DNA of 64,000 nucleotides, from contig JBBDNK010000005.1 of assembly GCA_040877625.1 (NCBI GenBank), positions 62,001 through 126,000 of the forward strand, read 5' to 3'. Source of the DNA: Methylonatrum sp040877625. GTDB lineage: Bacteria > Pseudomonadota > Gammaproteobacteria > Nitrococcales > Aquisalimonadaceae. Shown in pieces: positions 42,534 to 51,556 of the stretch. Each line of letters starts with the position of its first letter. Position 1 is the stretch's first letter. The notes below the pieces were generated by a model that searched no databases, had not been told where the DNA came from, and saw only the letters and a list, made by a program, of their open reading frames with translations. The position numbers were made by a program, and so were the translations under genes.

Positions 42534-43823
42534 ATGAAAGAGGACGCCATGCCAAGGGACGAGGCCATGCGATACACCGCGCTCGGAATGAGCACCTACG
42601 CCTTCACCATCTGTTTTGCCGTCTGGGTCATGTTCGGTGTGATCGGCAACCCGATCGCCGAGCAGCTCGGCCTGTCCGAAACCCAGTTCGGCATTCTCGC
42701 CGCCATGCCCATTCTCACCGGCTCCCTGGCTCGCTTGCCCGTGGGCATACTGACGGATCGTTTTGGCGGCCGGCCGGTGTATGCGCTGCTGATGCTGTCC
42801 ACCGTGCTGCCGATCTACCTGGTCCAGTACGCCACCACCTACGGACAACTGTTGGCGCTGGGCTTGTTCGTGGGCCTGTCGGGCGCTTCGTTCTCGGTGG
42901 GTATCGCCTATGTGGCGCGCTGGTTCCCGCGCGACCGGCAGGGCTTCGCCATGGGAATATTCGGCGCGGGCAATGCCGGTGCGGCCCTCACCAACTACGT
43001 GGCGCCGACCCTGATTGTAGTCTTCGGCTGGCGACTGGTGCCCACGGTGTACGCGATCGCTATGCTGGTGACGGCCCTGCTGTTCTGGCTTTTCACCCGG
43101 CCTGAGCCGGCGGTGGCGGGCGGCTCCACGCCATCCCTGCGTGCTCAACTTCAGGTGCTGCGGGACCCTCGGGTGCTCAAGTACTGTCAGTACTATTCCG
43201 TGGTGTTCGGCGGTTACGTGGCGCTGTCGCTCTATCTCACCCGCTACTACATCGCCGAGTTTGGTGTCGGCATCCAGCTTGCCGCGCTGATCGCCAGCAT
43301 CTTTGTGCTGCCCTCCGGCGTTGTCCGCGCACTGGGTGGCTGGCTTTCCGATCGTTTCGGTGCCCACGCCGTCACCTGGTGGTGTATGTGGTCCAGCGTG
43401 ATCTGCCTGTTCGTCATGTCCTACCCGCACACCGAATACGCCATTCAGACCGTTGACGGCGGCACTCTGCGCTTTTCCTTCGGCGTAAACCTCTGGTTGT
43501 TCACGGTGCTGCTGTTCATCGTCGGTATCGCCTGGGGTGTCGGCAAGGCATCGGTGTTCAAGTACATCTCGGATGGCTACCACCGGGATATCGGCGTGGT
43601 CTCCGGCATCGTCGGTCTGGCCGGCGGGCTGGGCGGCTTCCTGCTGCCCATCATGTTTGGCGCTCTGGTGGACCTCACCGGCGTGCGCAGCACTGTGTTC
43701 ATGCTGCTCTTTGGCGTTACCGCCGTCTCACTCATCTGGATGTGGTGGACGGAGCGCCGACCAGTGGCTCCGGAGCGCGGCTGGCAGCACGAACAGGGCA
43801 TGGCGGCGGAAAGCGGGCGATAG
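42534..43823 (+). CDS. narK: NarK-type nitrate/nitrite MFS transporter
   Basis: A 429-residue carrier with 12 helices of the nitrate/nitrite porter family. Signatures are RLPVGILTDRFGGRP after helix 2, and the glycine-rich FGAGNAGAALTNYVAPTL (about 143-160), the first nitrate signature. The second NS motif IVGLAGGLGGFLLPIMFG is at about 362-379. It sits 90 bases after nasA, giving the locus both ABC and MFS uptake; it may also export nitrite. Start ATG at 42534 with a second at 42549 possible. Confidence 0.93.
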   Translation: MKEDAMPRDEAMRYTALGMSTYAFTICFAVWVMFGVIGNPIAEQLGLSETQFGILAAMPILTGSLARLPVGILTDRFGGRPVYALLMLSTVLPIYLVQYATTYGQLLALGLFVGLSGASFSVGIAYVARWFPRDRQGFAMGIFGAGNAGAALTNYVAPTLIVVFGWRLVPTVYAIAMLVTALLFWLFTRPEPAVAGGSTPSLRAQLQVLRDPRVLKYCQYYSVVFGGYVALSLYLTRYYIAEFGVGIQLAALIASIFVLPSGVVRALGGWLSDRFGAHAVTWWCMWSSVICLFVMSYPHTEYAIQTVDGGTLRFSFGVNLWLFTVLLFIVGIAWGVGKASVFKYISDGYHRDIGVVSGIVGLAGGLGGFLLPIMFGALVDLTGVRSTVFMLLFGVTAVSLIWMWWTERRPVAPERGWQHEQGMAAESGR

Positions 43824-43825
43824 CC

Positions 43826-43866
43826 AGGGAGCCTCTGATGTATTCCCATGGGGCTCTGCGGAGCCA
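43826..43866. repeat. Left-half copy of the palindromic element
   Basis: AGGGAGCCTCTGATGTATTC, then CCATGGGGCTCTGCGGAGCC, matches the left arm and TGCG loop of the 16365-16434 palindrome. It is nearly the reverse complement of the half copy at 14345-14380. The right arm is lost. It begins three bases after the narK stop. The rest of the gap to the GGDEF gene (43867-44112) shows no other element. Confidence 0.75.
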
Positions 43867-44154
43867 TCTCCCCGCATGTGTCGTTTCCCTTCTGCGGCAA
43901 ATTGCTCGTTCGGGGGGTAGCCGCATCCATTACAATACAATCCGGTCGTGTCGGTTCTATCCGGATGCGGAGAGTGTCCAATCACTTGATTCAGGCCACG
44001 GCTGAGGGTGTCCTGTATAGGCTGGCGCTCAGTCAGGCATGCTGGCGGATACCGGATTGCGGGCATACGATGCAAACGTCGTGGGGCCGCCCGAGCACAA
44101 GAGGAATAAACGCTGGATACAGACAACCTTCCGGTCGAAAACGTTCTGGACCTT

Positions 44155-45537
44155 ATGCTCGATGCGGTATGCGTCGTCAACCGTGAGGGGTATTTCGTCT
44201 TCGTCAGCGCCGCATGCGAACAGATCTTCGGCTACACGGCGGAGGAGATGATCGGCAAGGTGATGATCGATATGGTGCACCCTGACGATCGGGCCAGAAC
44301 CCTGCAGACCGCGTCGGAGGTCATGTCCGGTCTCCCCCGTCCGCATTTCCGCAACCGCTATATCCGTAAGGATGGAAGCGTCGTGCACATCATGTGGACG
44401 GCGCGAAGCTCGGTGAACCAGCTGCGGATCGGTGTGGCGCGCGACGTTACCGAACTCACGCGGCACGAATCCCTGCAGGCGGCCTTGTATGCTATCTCCG
44501 AGGAGGCATTCGCCGCGGACGATCTGCTCACCATGATTCAGCGCATCCACGCGATCATCGCCGGCCTGCTTCCGGCCGGCAGCTTTCTGGTCGCTCTGCG
44601 CAAGGACAACGGTGAAGGGCTGGAGTATCTCTACGTCGCCGACGAATGCGGCGGGCCGCCGGGGCAGGGCAGACGGGAAGCCGAAGCATTCTGTGTGGAG
44701 ATCATCCGCAACGGGCAGGCCCTGCTGCTGGCCGGTCGTGAGTCGGCTGAGAAAACACCTGGCGAGGCGGGCAGTCGGGGGTCGCGGATGTTCGATTGGC
44801 TTGGCATGCCGCTGCGCTCACAAAAGGGCGTTGTCGGCGCGCTGGTGATGCAGGCTCAGGCGGGGGAGATCGGCTATACGGAGCAGGATCAGGAATTGCT
44901 GCAGTTCGTCTCCGCCCAGATAGCCACGGCAATCGAACGCAAACAGGCCGAGATCAGGCTGCGCCATCGCGCACTGCACGATCCGCTAACGGATCTGCCA
45001 AACCGCATGCTGGTGTATGACCGACTGGAGAATGCGCTGGCCCGGGCCCGACGTAACGGCGTTCGCGCAGCCTTGCTGTTTATTGACCTGGACGAATTCA
45101 AGCAGGTTAACGACGCCTACGGGCATCTGATCGGCGATGTCTTGCTGCGCGAGGTCGCGCAGCGTCTTAGAGAGTGCGTACGCGAGGCGGACACCGTAGG
45201 CCGGGTTGGCGGTGACGAGTTCATGGTCGTGATTGAGGATCTCGGCGCAGCCGAACATGCCTTGTCCGTTGCCGAGAAGCTCCGCGCCGCTCTGGAACGG
45301 ACCTTCGATGTGGCTGATCATCGCCTTGATGTCTCATCGAGCATCGGCATCGCCCTCTATCCCGAACACGGCGATGATGTTGAAAAGCTCACGCGGTGTG
45401 CCGATAAAGCCATGTACGACGCCAAGGCGTTGGGTGGAAACCGGATCGGAATGGCACCGAATGCGGCCTCGCCAGAGTCTGAGCCCGAGCCGACCGTCCA
45501 TGGCGTATCATCCACCGCTGGCAAGGCTTTTCGCTAA
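44155..45537 (+). CDS. Diguanylate cyclase with PAS and GAF domains
   Basis: A protein of at least 460 residues. PAS (about 1-105: DAVCVVNREGYFVFVSAACEQ, FGYTAEEMIG), GAF (about 125-275), then GGDEF (about 290-440). The GGDEF signature VGRVGGDEFMVVIED is intact, and READ five residues upstream is the inhibitory I-site (RxxD). It should make c-di-GMP with product feedback. No transmembrane segment, so it is cytoplasmic. The ATG at 44155 has no ribosome site. The frame is open back to a CTG at 44113, which has GAGGAA six bases upstream, adding LDTDNLPVENVLDL; that may be the true start. Confidence 0.88.
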   Translation: MLDAVCVVNREGYFVFVSAACEQIFGYTAEEMIGKVMIDMVHPDDRARTLQTASEVMSGLPRPHFRNRYIRKDGSVVHIMWTARSSVNQLRIGVARDVTELTRHESLQAALYAISEEAFAADDLLTMIQRIHAIIAGLLPAGSFLVALRKDNGEGLEYLYVADECGGPPGQGRREAEAFCVEIIRNGQALLLAGRESAEKTPGEAGSRGSRMFDWLGMPLRSQKGVVGALVMQAQAGEIGYTEQDQELLQFVSAQIATAIERKQAEIRLRHRALHDPLTDLPNRMLVYDRLENALARARRNGVRAALLFIDLDEFKQVNDAYGHLIGDVLLREVAQRLRECVREADTVGRVGGDEFMVVIEDLGAAEHALSVAEKLRAALERTFDVADHRLDVSSSIGIALYPEHGDDVEKLTRCADKAMYDAKALGGNRIGMAPNAASPESEPEPTVHGVSSTAGKAFR

Positions 45538-45597
45538 CGAGATAAGTAATGGCTCCAACTCAGCCGGGCAGTATCGGGCGCGCGCAAGGCAGGGTGC

Positions 45598-46863
45598 GTG
45601 TCTGAATCGATTGCGGCGCGGTTCCGTATGGGCCAGCGCACCGCCATGGTTGGCGCGGCACTGGCAATTTTCGTCGGTATTTTCACGGCGAATGCTCCGG
45701 TGCCGCTGTACAGCTATTACCAGGTGCAGTGGGGCTTCTCGACCGCGGCCCTCACGGCGGTGTACGCCGTTTTCGCGTTCGGCGTCCTTGCCGCGCTGAT
45801 CATCATCGCCCCGCTGGCGGATCGCCTGGGTCGGCGACGCCTGCTGTTGCCGGGCGTGGCGCTGATCGCATTGAGCGCGGTCATGTTCTTGTACGCCACC
45901 GACATCGGCTGGTTGATGGCGGCCAGGCTGGTGAACGGAGTTGGCACTGGCACTGTAACCGCGTCCGCCGCGGCGGTCCTGATAGAGGCTGATCCGGCCG
46001 GCAATCGTCGACGTGGTGCCCTGATTGCGACGTTGATGTTTGCGGTTGCGGCATCGTCCGGGCCCGCTGTTGCGTCGGCCGGCCTGTACTTCGACTTCTG
46101 GCCCGCGGTCATGCCGTTCTCCCTGACGCTGATTGTGTCGGCAATAGCCGGGGGCAGCCTGTTCCTTGCCCCGGAGACAGCGCCACATGCCGGGAGGCCG
46201 GTGTACTTGCGGGACTGGAGGCCGCAGCGCCCTCGCGTTCCCGCCGTTATGCTGCTGCCGTTTCTGACCGGTGCGCTGGCGCTTACGCTTGCGTGGATGA
46301 CCGGGGGTTTGTTCGCCTCTCTGGTGCCGTCATTTGCCAGGGAGCTGCTCAGTATTTCCAACCTCGGTCTTGCCGGCCTGTTCTCCGCGGTCTTTCAGGG
46401 GCTGGGAGGTTTTTCCCAGCTCTGGTTCCAGTCCCGCTCGGTGCAACGCTGCCTGACCTTGGGGGCACCGGTCCTTGTTATCGGCTTATGTGTCTGCTTA
46501 CTCTCTTTCCATCTGGTGTCACCGTTGTTCTTCGGGATAGGTACCGTCGTTGCCGCGCTGGGGTTCGGAGGGGCATTTGCCGGCAGCATCGCGGTGGTGG
46601 GTCTGAGCGCACCGGAAGGTACGCGAGCGGAAGTGTTTTCCGCACTTTATATCATCGGCTACATGGCTGTTTCGCTGCCAGTGCTGGTGCTCGGGCTGGC
46701 GGCGGACCTGGTGGGTTTCAAGTCGGCTATTCTTGTGTACGTTGCGGTCATTGGCAGCGGAATGGTGCTGATCCTGTTGCTGGTCAGGTGGGGACATGCC
46801 ACTGCGCGCGTTGACGGAGACGCTGACTTTGCAAGACTCAAAAATGAGGAGGAGTGCCCGTGA
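45598..46863 (+). CDS. MFS transporter, substrate unknown
   Basis: A 421-residue carrier with about 12 helices. The loop-2/3 motif is PLADRLGRRRLLLPG (about 78-92), typical of MFS antiporters of drug/metabolite efflux type. GTG start at 45598. No close family can be named. It overlaps the downstream VOC gene by four bases (GTGA), so the two are coupled and may deal with one compound. Confidence 0.82.
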   Translation: MSESIAARFRMGQRTAMVGAALAIFVGIFTANAPVPLYSYYQVQWGFSTAALTAVYAVFAFGVLAALIIIAPLADRLGRRRLLLPGVALIALSAVMFLYATDIGWLMAARLVNGVGTGTVTASAAAVLIEADPAGNRRRGALIATLMFAVAASSGPAVASAGLYFDFWPAVMPFSLTLIVSAIAGGSLFLAPETAPHAGRPVYLRDWRPQRPRVPAVMLLPFLTGALALTLAWMTGGLFASLVPSFARELLSISNLGLAGLFSAVFQGLGGFSQLWFQSRSVQRCLTLGAPVLVIGLCVCLLSFHLVSPLFFGIGTVVAALGFGGAFAGSIAVVGLSAPEGTRAEVFSALYIIGYMAVSLPVLVLGLAADLVGFKSAILVYVAVIGSGMVLILLLVRWGHATARVDGDADFARLKNEEECP

Positions 46864-47276
46864 AACCGAGAATCAGCATGATCACCCTTGGTGTCAGGGA
46901 TCTGCAGGAGTCGGTCCGGTTTTATGAGCAAGGACTTGGGCTCCCGAGGATGGATTCTCCGCCCGAGGTCGCATTTTTCACGCTGAACGGTAGCTGGTTG
47001 GGAGTATACGGCCGCGAGGCGCTGGCGGAAGACGCCGGAATCCCGGCCGAGGGCAGTGGCTTCAGCGGCATTGCCCTGGCGCATAACGTGGCGTCGGAAG
47101 CGGCGGTCGATGAGGTAATAAACCAGGCCGTTTCAGCCGGGGCAACGCTCGTAAAGCCGGCCGCCAAGGTCTTCTGGGGTGGCTATTCCGGCTATTTCGC
47201 GGATCCGGACGGATATCTTTGGGAAGTCGCGCATAACCCGCTGTTCTGGGTCGGACCGAACGATGTCAGTGAATAG
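46860..47276 (+). CDS. VOC (glyoxalase/bleomycin-resistance) superfamily protein
   Basis: A 138-residue protein with the paired beta-alpha-beta-beta-beta motifs of the VOC fold: ISMITLGVRDLQESVRFYEQ at the start, and GYFADPDGYLWEVAHNP near residue 120. The first metal His of glyoxalase I is Thr here, so metal chemistry is doubtful, while the late Glu remains. The GTG at 46860 is chosen because AGGAGG lies seven bases upstream; a GTG at 46854 is too close to it. Coupled to the MFS gene. Confidence 0.85.
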   Translation: MKPRISMITLGVRDLQESVRFYEQGLGLPRMDSPPEVAFFTLNGSWLGVYGREALAEDAGIPAEGSGFSGIALAHNVASEAAVDEVINQAVSAGATLVKPAAKVFWGGYSGYFADPDGYLWEVAHNPLFWVGPNDVSE

Positions 47277-47311
47277 CGCGAGCCTGTATGCGGGTGCGGC
47301 GGGGGTGCCGC

Positions 47312-48169
47312 TCAATCGCCTTCGGCAGCCTCCCGACGCCCCTGCTCGCGTATGAGCGCTTCCTGTCGAGCGTCCTCGATGGCCGCTTCAATGGACTCGA
47401 CGTCGGCGATATGTTCGTCGAACACGAAGTTGCCGGTCAGTTCGGTGTCCGGATTCAGTTCACCCTGTTCGTAGAGTTCCCACATCTCCTCACCGAAGTG
47501 CGTGTTCCTGAGCTCGGGTGCGAAGCGGCCGAGGCTGTCGCGCAGATTGTGCACGTCGCGCAGCAGCATGGCCCGCGCAGCGTTATTGGCGGCGGAACTC
47601 ACCACCTGCGGGAAATCGATGAGCACCGGACCGCCCGGTGCCACCAGCACATTGTACGCGGACAGGTCACCGTGGATCAGGCCGAGGCAAAGCATGCGCA
47701 CCACGTCGCGGATCAGGCGGCCGTGGAAATCGTGCGCCTGTTCCGGCGTCAGTTCCACCTCGGCCAGGCGCGGTGCGCTGTGTCCGCCCTCATCCGTAAT
47801 CAGGGCCATCAGCAGCACGCCATGGACATAGTCGTGCGGCTTCGGTACGCAGATGCCGGCCCCGTCGAGGCGGTAGAGGGCATCAACCTCGGTGTTCTTC
47901 CAGTCGTCTTCCTGCTGGCGCTTGCCGAATTTGCTGGCCCTTGCCATGGCTCGGCCCTGCCGGCTGCCGCGCACCTTGCGGCCTTCCTGGTATTGCACCC
48001 GCGCCTGAAAGCTGCGCTGCCCCATGTCCTTGTAGACCTTGGCGCACAGCACCTCGTCACCCGAACGCACAACGTAGACCGAGGCTTCCTTGCCGCTCTT
48101 GAGTGGCCGGAGCACTTCGTCGATTACGCCTTCATCAAGCAGCGGCTGCAGGCTCTTGGGGGTCTTCAT
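47312..48169 (-). CDS. RIO1-type atypical serine protein kinase
   Basis: A 285-residue kinase of the bacterial RIO family (PA4780-like). It has the ATP-binding LKSGKEASVYVVRSGDEVLC region, the catalytic Lys in CAKVYKD, the catalytic loop LIHGDLSAYNVL and the metal-binding LIDFPQ. The C-terminal tail is rich in Glu and Arg. MKTPKSLQPLLDEG is the family start (ATG 48169); a GTG three codons upstream is possible. Single gene on the minus strand; targets unknown. Confidence 0.88.
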   Translation of the reverse strand: MKTPKSLQPLLDEGVIDEVLRPLKSGKEASVYVVRSGDEVLCAKVYKDMGQRSFQARVQYQEGRKVRGSRQGRAMARASKFGKRQQEDDWKNTEVDALYRLDGAGICVPKPHDYVHGVLLMALITDEGGHSAPRLAEVELTPEQAHDFHGRLIRDVVRMLCLGLIHGDLSAYNVLVAPGGPVLIDFPQVVSSAANNAARAMLLRDVHNLRDSLGRFAPELRNTHFGEEMWELYEQGELNPDTELTGNFVFDEHIADVESIEAAIEDARQEALIREQGRREAAEGD

Positions 48170-48409
48170 TGGCACCACACGGACAGCGAAACAAGCCGGG
48201 CATTATGAACGAAGTCACAGCTGCCCGCATATCATCACGTCGCATAAATGACCACACAGGGTTTTGGACAGTGTCCTGATGGTAGGTATACTGCATGAAG
48301 TTGTCTGGTCATGTGGACGCATGTTTTCCCGTGCTTATGGCCGGGCTGCCCGAATCGAGTCTGCGCGGATGCCGCATCGGGCGTCCGCCGAACAAGAGGA
48401 ACGACATCA

Positions 48410-49096
48410 ATGGATACCGTCATACCCACCTGGAATCTGCCGACTGTCGCAGTCGCCGGTGAGTCCGCCAGCTATCCGGTGCGCCGGATCTTCTGCGTAG
48501 GCCGCAACTACGCGGCACATGCCCGCGAGATGGGCCGGGATCCGGATCGTGAGCCGCCGTTTTTCTTCACCAAGTTTCCGGAGTCGGTGGTTGCCAACGG
48601 TGCAACGATTGCCTACCCGCCGGAAACCTCCAACTACCACTACGAGGCGGAGCTGGTACTGGCGATCGGTCGTGAGGGCTTTCGCATCCCCGCCGACAAG
48701 GCCAGGGATTACATCTACGGTTATGCCGTGGGCCTGGACATGACGCGACGCGACTTGCAGCTGCAGGCCCGCGAGCAGGGTCGGCCCTGGGACACCGGCA
48801 AGAATTTCCCGGAATCCGCACCCATAACCGCGATTCATCCCGCGGCCAAGATCGGCCACCTGCGCGAGGGGGCGATCTATCTGGAAGTGGACGGCGAGAA
48901 GAAGCAGTCGGCCGACCTCCAGGACATGATCTGGGATTCCGACGAGATCATCGAGCATCTCTCCCATCTCTACACCCTGCTACCGGGGGATCTGATCATG
49001 ACCGGCACGCCCGCGGGCGTTGGTCCGGTGGTCGCCGGCCAGCGTATGCTGGTGCACATTGATGGCCTGGAGGATCTCTCGATCTCCATCGCCTGA
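48410..49096 (+). CDS. nagK: Fumarylpyruvate hydrolase (FAH family)
   Basis: A 228-residue enzyme that splits fumarylpyruvate to fumarate and pyruvate, the last gentisate-pathway step. FAH-fold metal site: NYHYEAELVLAIGR (two Glu), YAVGLDMTRRDLQ (Asp). The C-terminal LPGDLIMTGTPAGVGPV is typical. RRIFCVGRNYAAHAREMG near residue 27 is shared with NagK-type hydrolases. The ATG at 48410 is chosen with AGAGGA upstream. First gene of a three-gene gentisate operon; the 240-base gap before it (48170-48409) should hold the promoter. Confidence 0.9.
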   Translation: MDTVIPTWNLPTVAVAGESASYPVRRIFCVGRNYAAHAREMGRDPDREPPFFFTKFPESVVANGATIAYPPETSNYHYEAELVLAIGREGFRIPADKARDYIYGYAVGLDMTRRDLQLQAREQGRPWDTGKNFPESAPITAIHPAAKIGHLREGAIYLEVDGEKKQSADLQDMIWDSDEIIEHLSHLYTLLPGDLIMTGTPAGVGPVVAGQRMLVHIDGLEDLSISIA

Positions 49097-49124
49097 TCGG
49101 CTTTTCCGTCGGAGGAGGCTAGCC

Positions 49125-50171
49125 ATGGCCGCACAGCAGCAGGGTTCACCGGAGCGACGCGCGTTCTACGAGCGCATTGACGCCCACAACATGACGCCCT
49201 TGTGGGAGTCATTGCATTCGCTGGTGCCGTTGCATCCGCAGAGCCGTGCGGTGCCGGCGCAGTGGCGCTTCGAGGATATTCGTCCCTTCGTCATGGAAGG
49301 TGCTGATCTGATCAGTGCCCAGGAGGCCGAGCGCCGGGTGCTGATTCTGGAGAACCCGGGCCTGCGCGGCCAGGCCTCGATCACCCAGAGTCTGTATGCC
49401 GGGGTCCAGCTGGTCATGCCTGGAGAGACCGCGCCCAGCCACCGCCATACGCAGTCGGCATTGCGTTTCGTACTCGAGGGCAGCGGTGCCTACACCACGG
49501 TGGACGGTGAGCGCACGCGCATGCAGCCGGGTGATTTCGTCATCACTCCGTCGTGGACGGAGCACGATCACGGCAACGACAGCGATAAGCCGATGATCTG
49601 GCTGGACGGCCTGGATATCCCGTTGCTGCGCTTCCTCGATGCCGGCTTCGCGGAAGGCTTCGGCGGCGCCACCCAGGAACTCCGGCGCCCGGAGGGTGAT
49701 GCGCTCTCCCGCTACGGTTCCGGGCTGTTGCCGGTGGATTACGACGGCCGCCACGGCCTCACCTCGCCGGTGTTCAACTACCCTTACGCACGCTCGCGCG
49801 AGGTGCTCGAGCAACTGCGCCGCAACGCGGCGTGGGACCCCTGCCACGGCCTCAAACTCAAGTACACCAACCCGATCAACGGCGGTTTCGCCATGCCGAC
49901 CATCGGCACCTTTCTGCAGCTGCTGCCCAAGGGCTTCGAGACTGCCCCGTACCGCAGCTCCGACGGCACGGTATACGTCTGCGTGGAGGGCGGTGGCGAA
50001 ACCGTGGTAGGCGATCAGCGCTACAGCTGGGGGCCGAAGGACATCTTCGTGGTGCCGAGCTGGACGCACCACTACCACAAGAGCGTCGGGGAGTCGGTGC
50101 TGTTCAGCTTCTCGGACCGGCCGGTGCAGCAGGCGCTGGGGCTCTGGCGCGAAGATCGCGGACAACAGTAG
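49125..50171 (+). CDS. nagI: Gentisate 1,2-dioxygenase
   Basis: A 348-residue bicupin ring-cleavage enzyme turning gentisate into maleylpyruvate. The N-terminal cupin has the iron ligands in PSHRHTQSALRFVLEG (about 105-120) and a later His in TEHDHGN. The C-terminal cupin is degenerate (VPSWTHHYHKS). The ATG at 49125 follows a perfect GGAGGAGG. Located between the hydrolase (28 bases) and the isomerase (10 bases), so the whole lower pathway is one operon. Confidence 0.94.
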   Translation: MAAQQQGSPERRAFYERIDAHNMTPLWESLHSLVPLHPQSRAVPAQWRFEDIRPFVMEGADLISAQEAERRVLILENPGLRGQASITQSLYAGVQLVMPGETAPSHRHTQSALRFVLEGSGAYTTVDGERTRMQPGDFVITPSWTEHDHGNDSDKPMIWLDGLDIPLLRFLDAGFAEGFGGATQELRRPEGDALSRYGSGLLPVDYDGRHGLTSPVFNYPYARSREVLEQLRRNAAWDPCHGLKLKYTNPINGGFAMPTIGTFLQLLPKGFETAPYRSSDGTVYVCVEGGGETVVGDQRYSWGPKDIFVVPSWTHHYHKSVGESVLFSFSDRPVQQALGLWREDRGQQ

Positions 50172-50181
50172 GGAGATCCGG

Positions 50182-50820
50182 ATGTTGACCTTGTATGAGT
50201 TTTTCCGCAGCACGTCTTCGTTCCGCACGCGTATCGCGCTGAACCTCAAGGGGCTGGAGTACAAGCACGTGAGCGTGTTGCTGCGCGGCGGCGAGCATCT
50301 GACCGATGAATACACCCGGATGAATCCGCAGCAACTGGTGCCGACCCTGGTCGACGGCGAGCACACGCTGAATCAGTCGCTGGCGATCATCGAGTACCTG
50401 GAAGAAACACACCCGGAACCGGCGCTACTGCCGCCAGACCCGGCCGGGCGTGCGAGGGTGCGGGCGTTCGCCCAGATTGCGGCCTGCGAAATGCATCCGC
50501 TTCACAATCTGCGCGTGCTCAAGTATTTGCGTACCGAGTGCGGTCAGGACGACGACGGAATCGAGCGCTGGACGCATGCCTGGATTGGCAAGGGCTTCCA
50601 GGCAATGGAGGGTATGCTGGCGGATTCGCGGACCGGCCGCTTCTGCCACGGCGACGCGCCCGGCCTGGCGGATCTGTGCCTGGTGCCGCAGGTATTCAGC
50701 GCCAAGCGATTCGCCTTTGACGTCACTCCCTATGCGCGCTGCTGGGAGATTCACCAGCGCTGCATGGAACTGCCGGCCTTCGAGCGCGCCAAACCCACCA
50801 ATCAGCCCGACGCCGAATAG
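50182..50820 (+). CDS. nagL: Maleylpyruvate isomerase (zeta-class GST)
   Basis: A 212-residue glutathione-dependent isomerase. TSSFRTRIALNLKG (catalytic Ser region, about 11-24), the cis-Pro motif QLVPTLVDG and QSLAIIEYLEE are the zeta-class signature. It converts maleylpyruvate to fumarylpyruvate; the neighbours decide this over maleylacetoacetate. Last gene of the gentisate operon, convergent with a MarR gene 19 bases away. Confidence 0.92.
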   Translation: MLTLYEFFRSTSSFRTRIALNLKGLEYKHVSVLLRGGEHLTDEYTRMNPQQLVPTLVDGEHTLNQSLAIIEYLEETHPEPALLPPDPAGRARVRAFAQIAACEMHPLHNLRVLKYLRTECGQDDDGIERWTHAWIGKGFQAMEGMLADSRTGRFCHGDAPGLADLCLVPQVFSAKRFAFDVTPYARCWEIHQRCMELPAFERAKPTNQPDAE

Positions 50821-50839
50821 GCGAACCCCAACAGCAACA

Positions 50840-51334
50840 CTACTCCTTGCCGGCCTGCCGATCGGGGAGCCCCAGCGGCACCCGGGTGTTGACATTGTTG
50901 GCGTCGAGGATGCGCTGCAGCAGGTCGAGAAGCTGGTCGCGTTCGTCTGCAGCGAGTGGGGCAAGCAGCCGGTCGTGTGCGCGATCGGCTGCGGCGCGTG
51001 CCTTGCCGAGGATCCGCTCGCCTTCGTCCGTCAATGAGATGCGGTTCTTGCGGCGATCCTCCGGATTCGGGTCTCGTCTGAGCAGACCGCGACGGAACAT
51101 GCGGTCGACCACGGTGGCCGTGGTGGAGCGGTCAAGGCCGATGACGCGGGACAGGTTGATCTGATCGATCCCCGGGGTCTGGTGGATGGCCATCATCAGG
51201 CCGAATTGCGTGGTGGTGAGCTCGAACTCCTTGCACTCGTCGAGAAAGATCGACACGGCGATCTGATGGCAGCGGCGGATGCGGAAGCCTGCGCGCCGGT
51301 AAATGGCCTCCAGGGTGTTTTCTTCGTTCGGCAT
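50840..51334 (-). CDS. MarR family regulator of the gentisate/monooxygenase genes
   Basis: A 164-residue winged-helix repressor. LTTTQFGLMMAIHQTPGIDQ, then INLSRVIGLDRSTTATVVDR (recognition helix) and the wing RRDPNPEDRRKNRISLTDEG. It is divergent from the flavin monooxygenase gene, with TGATAA operator-like boxes in between, and convergent with the gentisate operon. An aromatic acid is the probable ligand. Confidence 0.88.
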   Translation of the reverse strand: MPNEENTLEAIYRRAGFRIRRCHQIAVSIFLDECKEFELTTTQFGLMMAIHQTPGIDQINLSRVIGLDRSTTATVVDRMFRRGLLRRDPNPEDRRKNRISLTDEGERILGKARAAADRAHDRLLAPLAADERDQLLDLLQRILDANNVNTRVPLGLPDRQAGKE

Positions 51335-51397
51335 GGATCCCTCGCAGTCGTGAGCCTGAGGCGCAGACTATCAAGAAAACGGCATTCGGGCGAATCC

Positions 51398-51469
51398 TGA
51401 TAATCAGCGAGCCGATAATTTAATTATCATCTACCCACGTTGGCAATATCAGCAGACATCTGATAATTT
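51398..51469. promoter_or_regulatory. Candidate MarR operator boxes in the divergent promoter
   Basis: The AT-rich MarR/monooxygenase gap has a perfect 15-base dyad GATAATTTAATTATC (51414-51428). Two more direct TGATAAT-type boxes are at 51398 (TGATAATCA) and 51461 (TGATAATTT). The arrangement suits binding of MarR dimers that control both genes. Confidence 0.55.
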
Positions 51470-51556
51470 GTGCTCTGGTGATACGTCTCTGATTGCGGGT
51501 GCTTTTCCGGCCGGCGGGGGCGCTGATAAACAGACCTGAAAGGCGGAGGAGGCACC

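Noticed and set aside
46854..46859. GTG at 46854 as start of the VOC protein
   Set aside because: It lies one base after the AGGAGG ribosome site; the GTG at 46860 has proper spacing.
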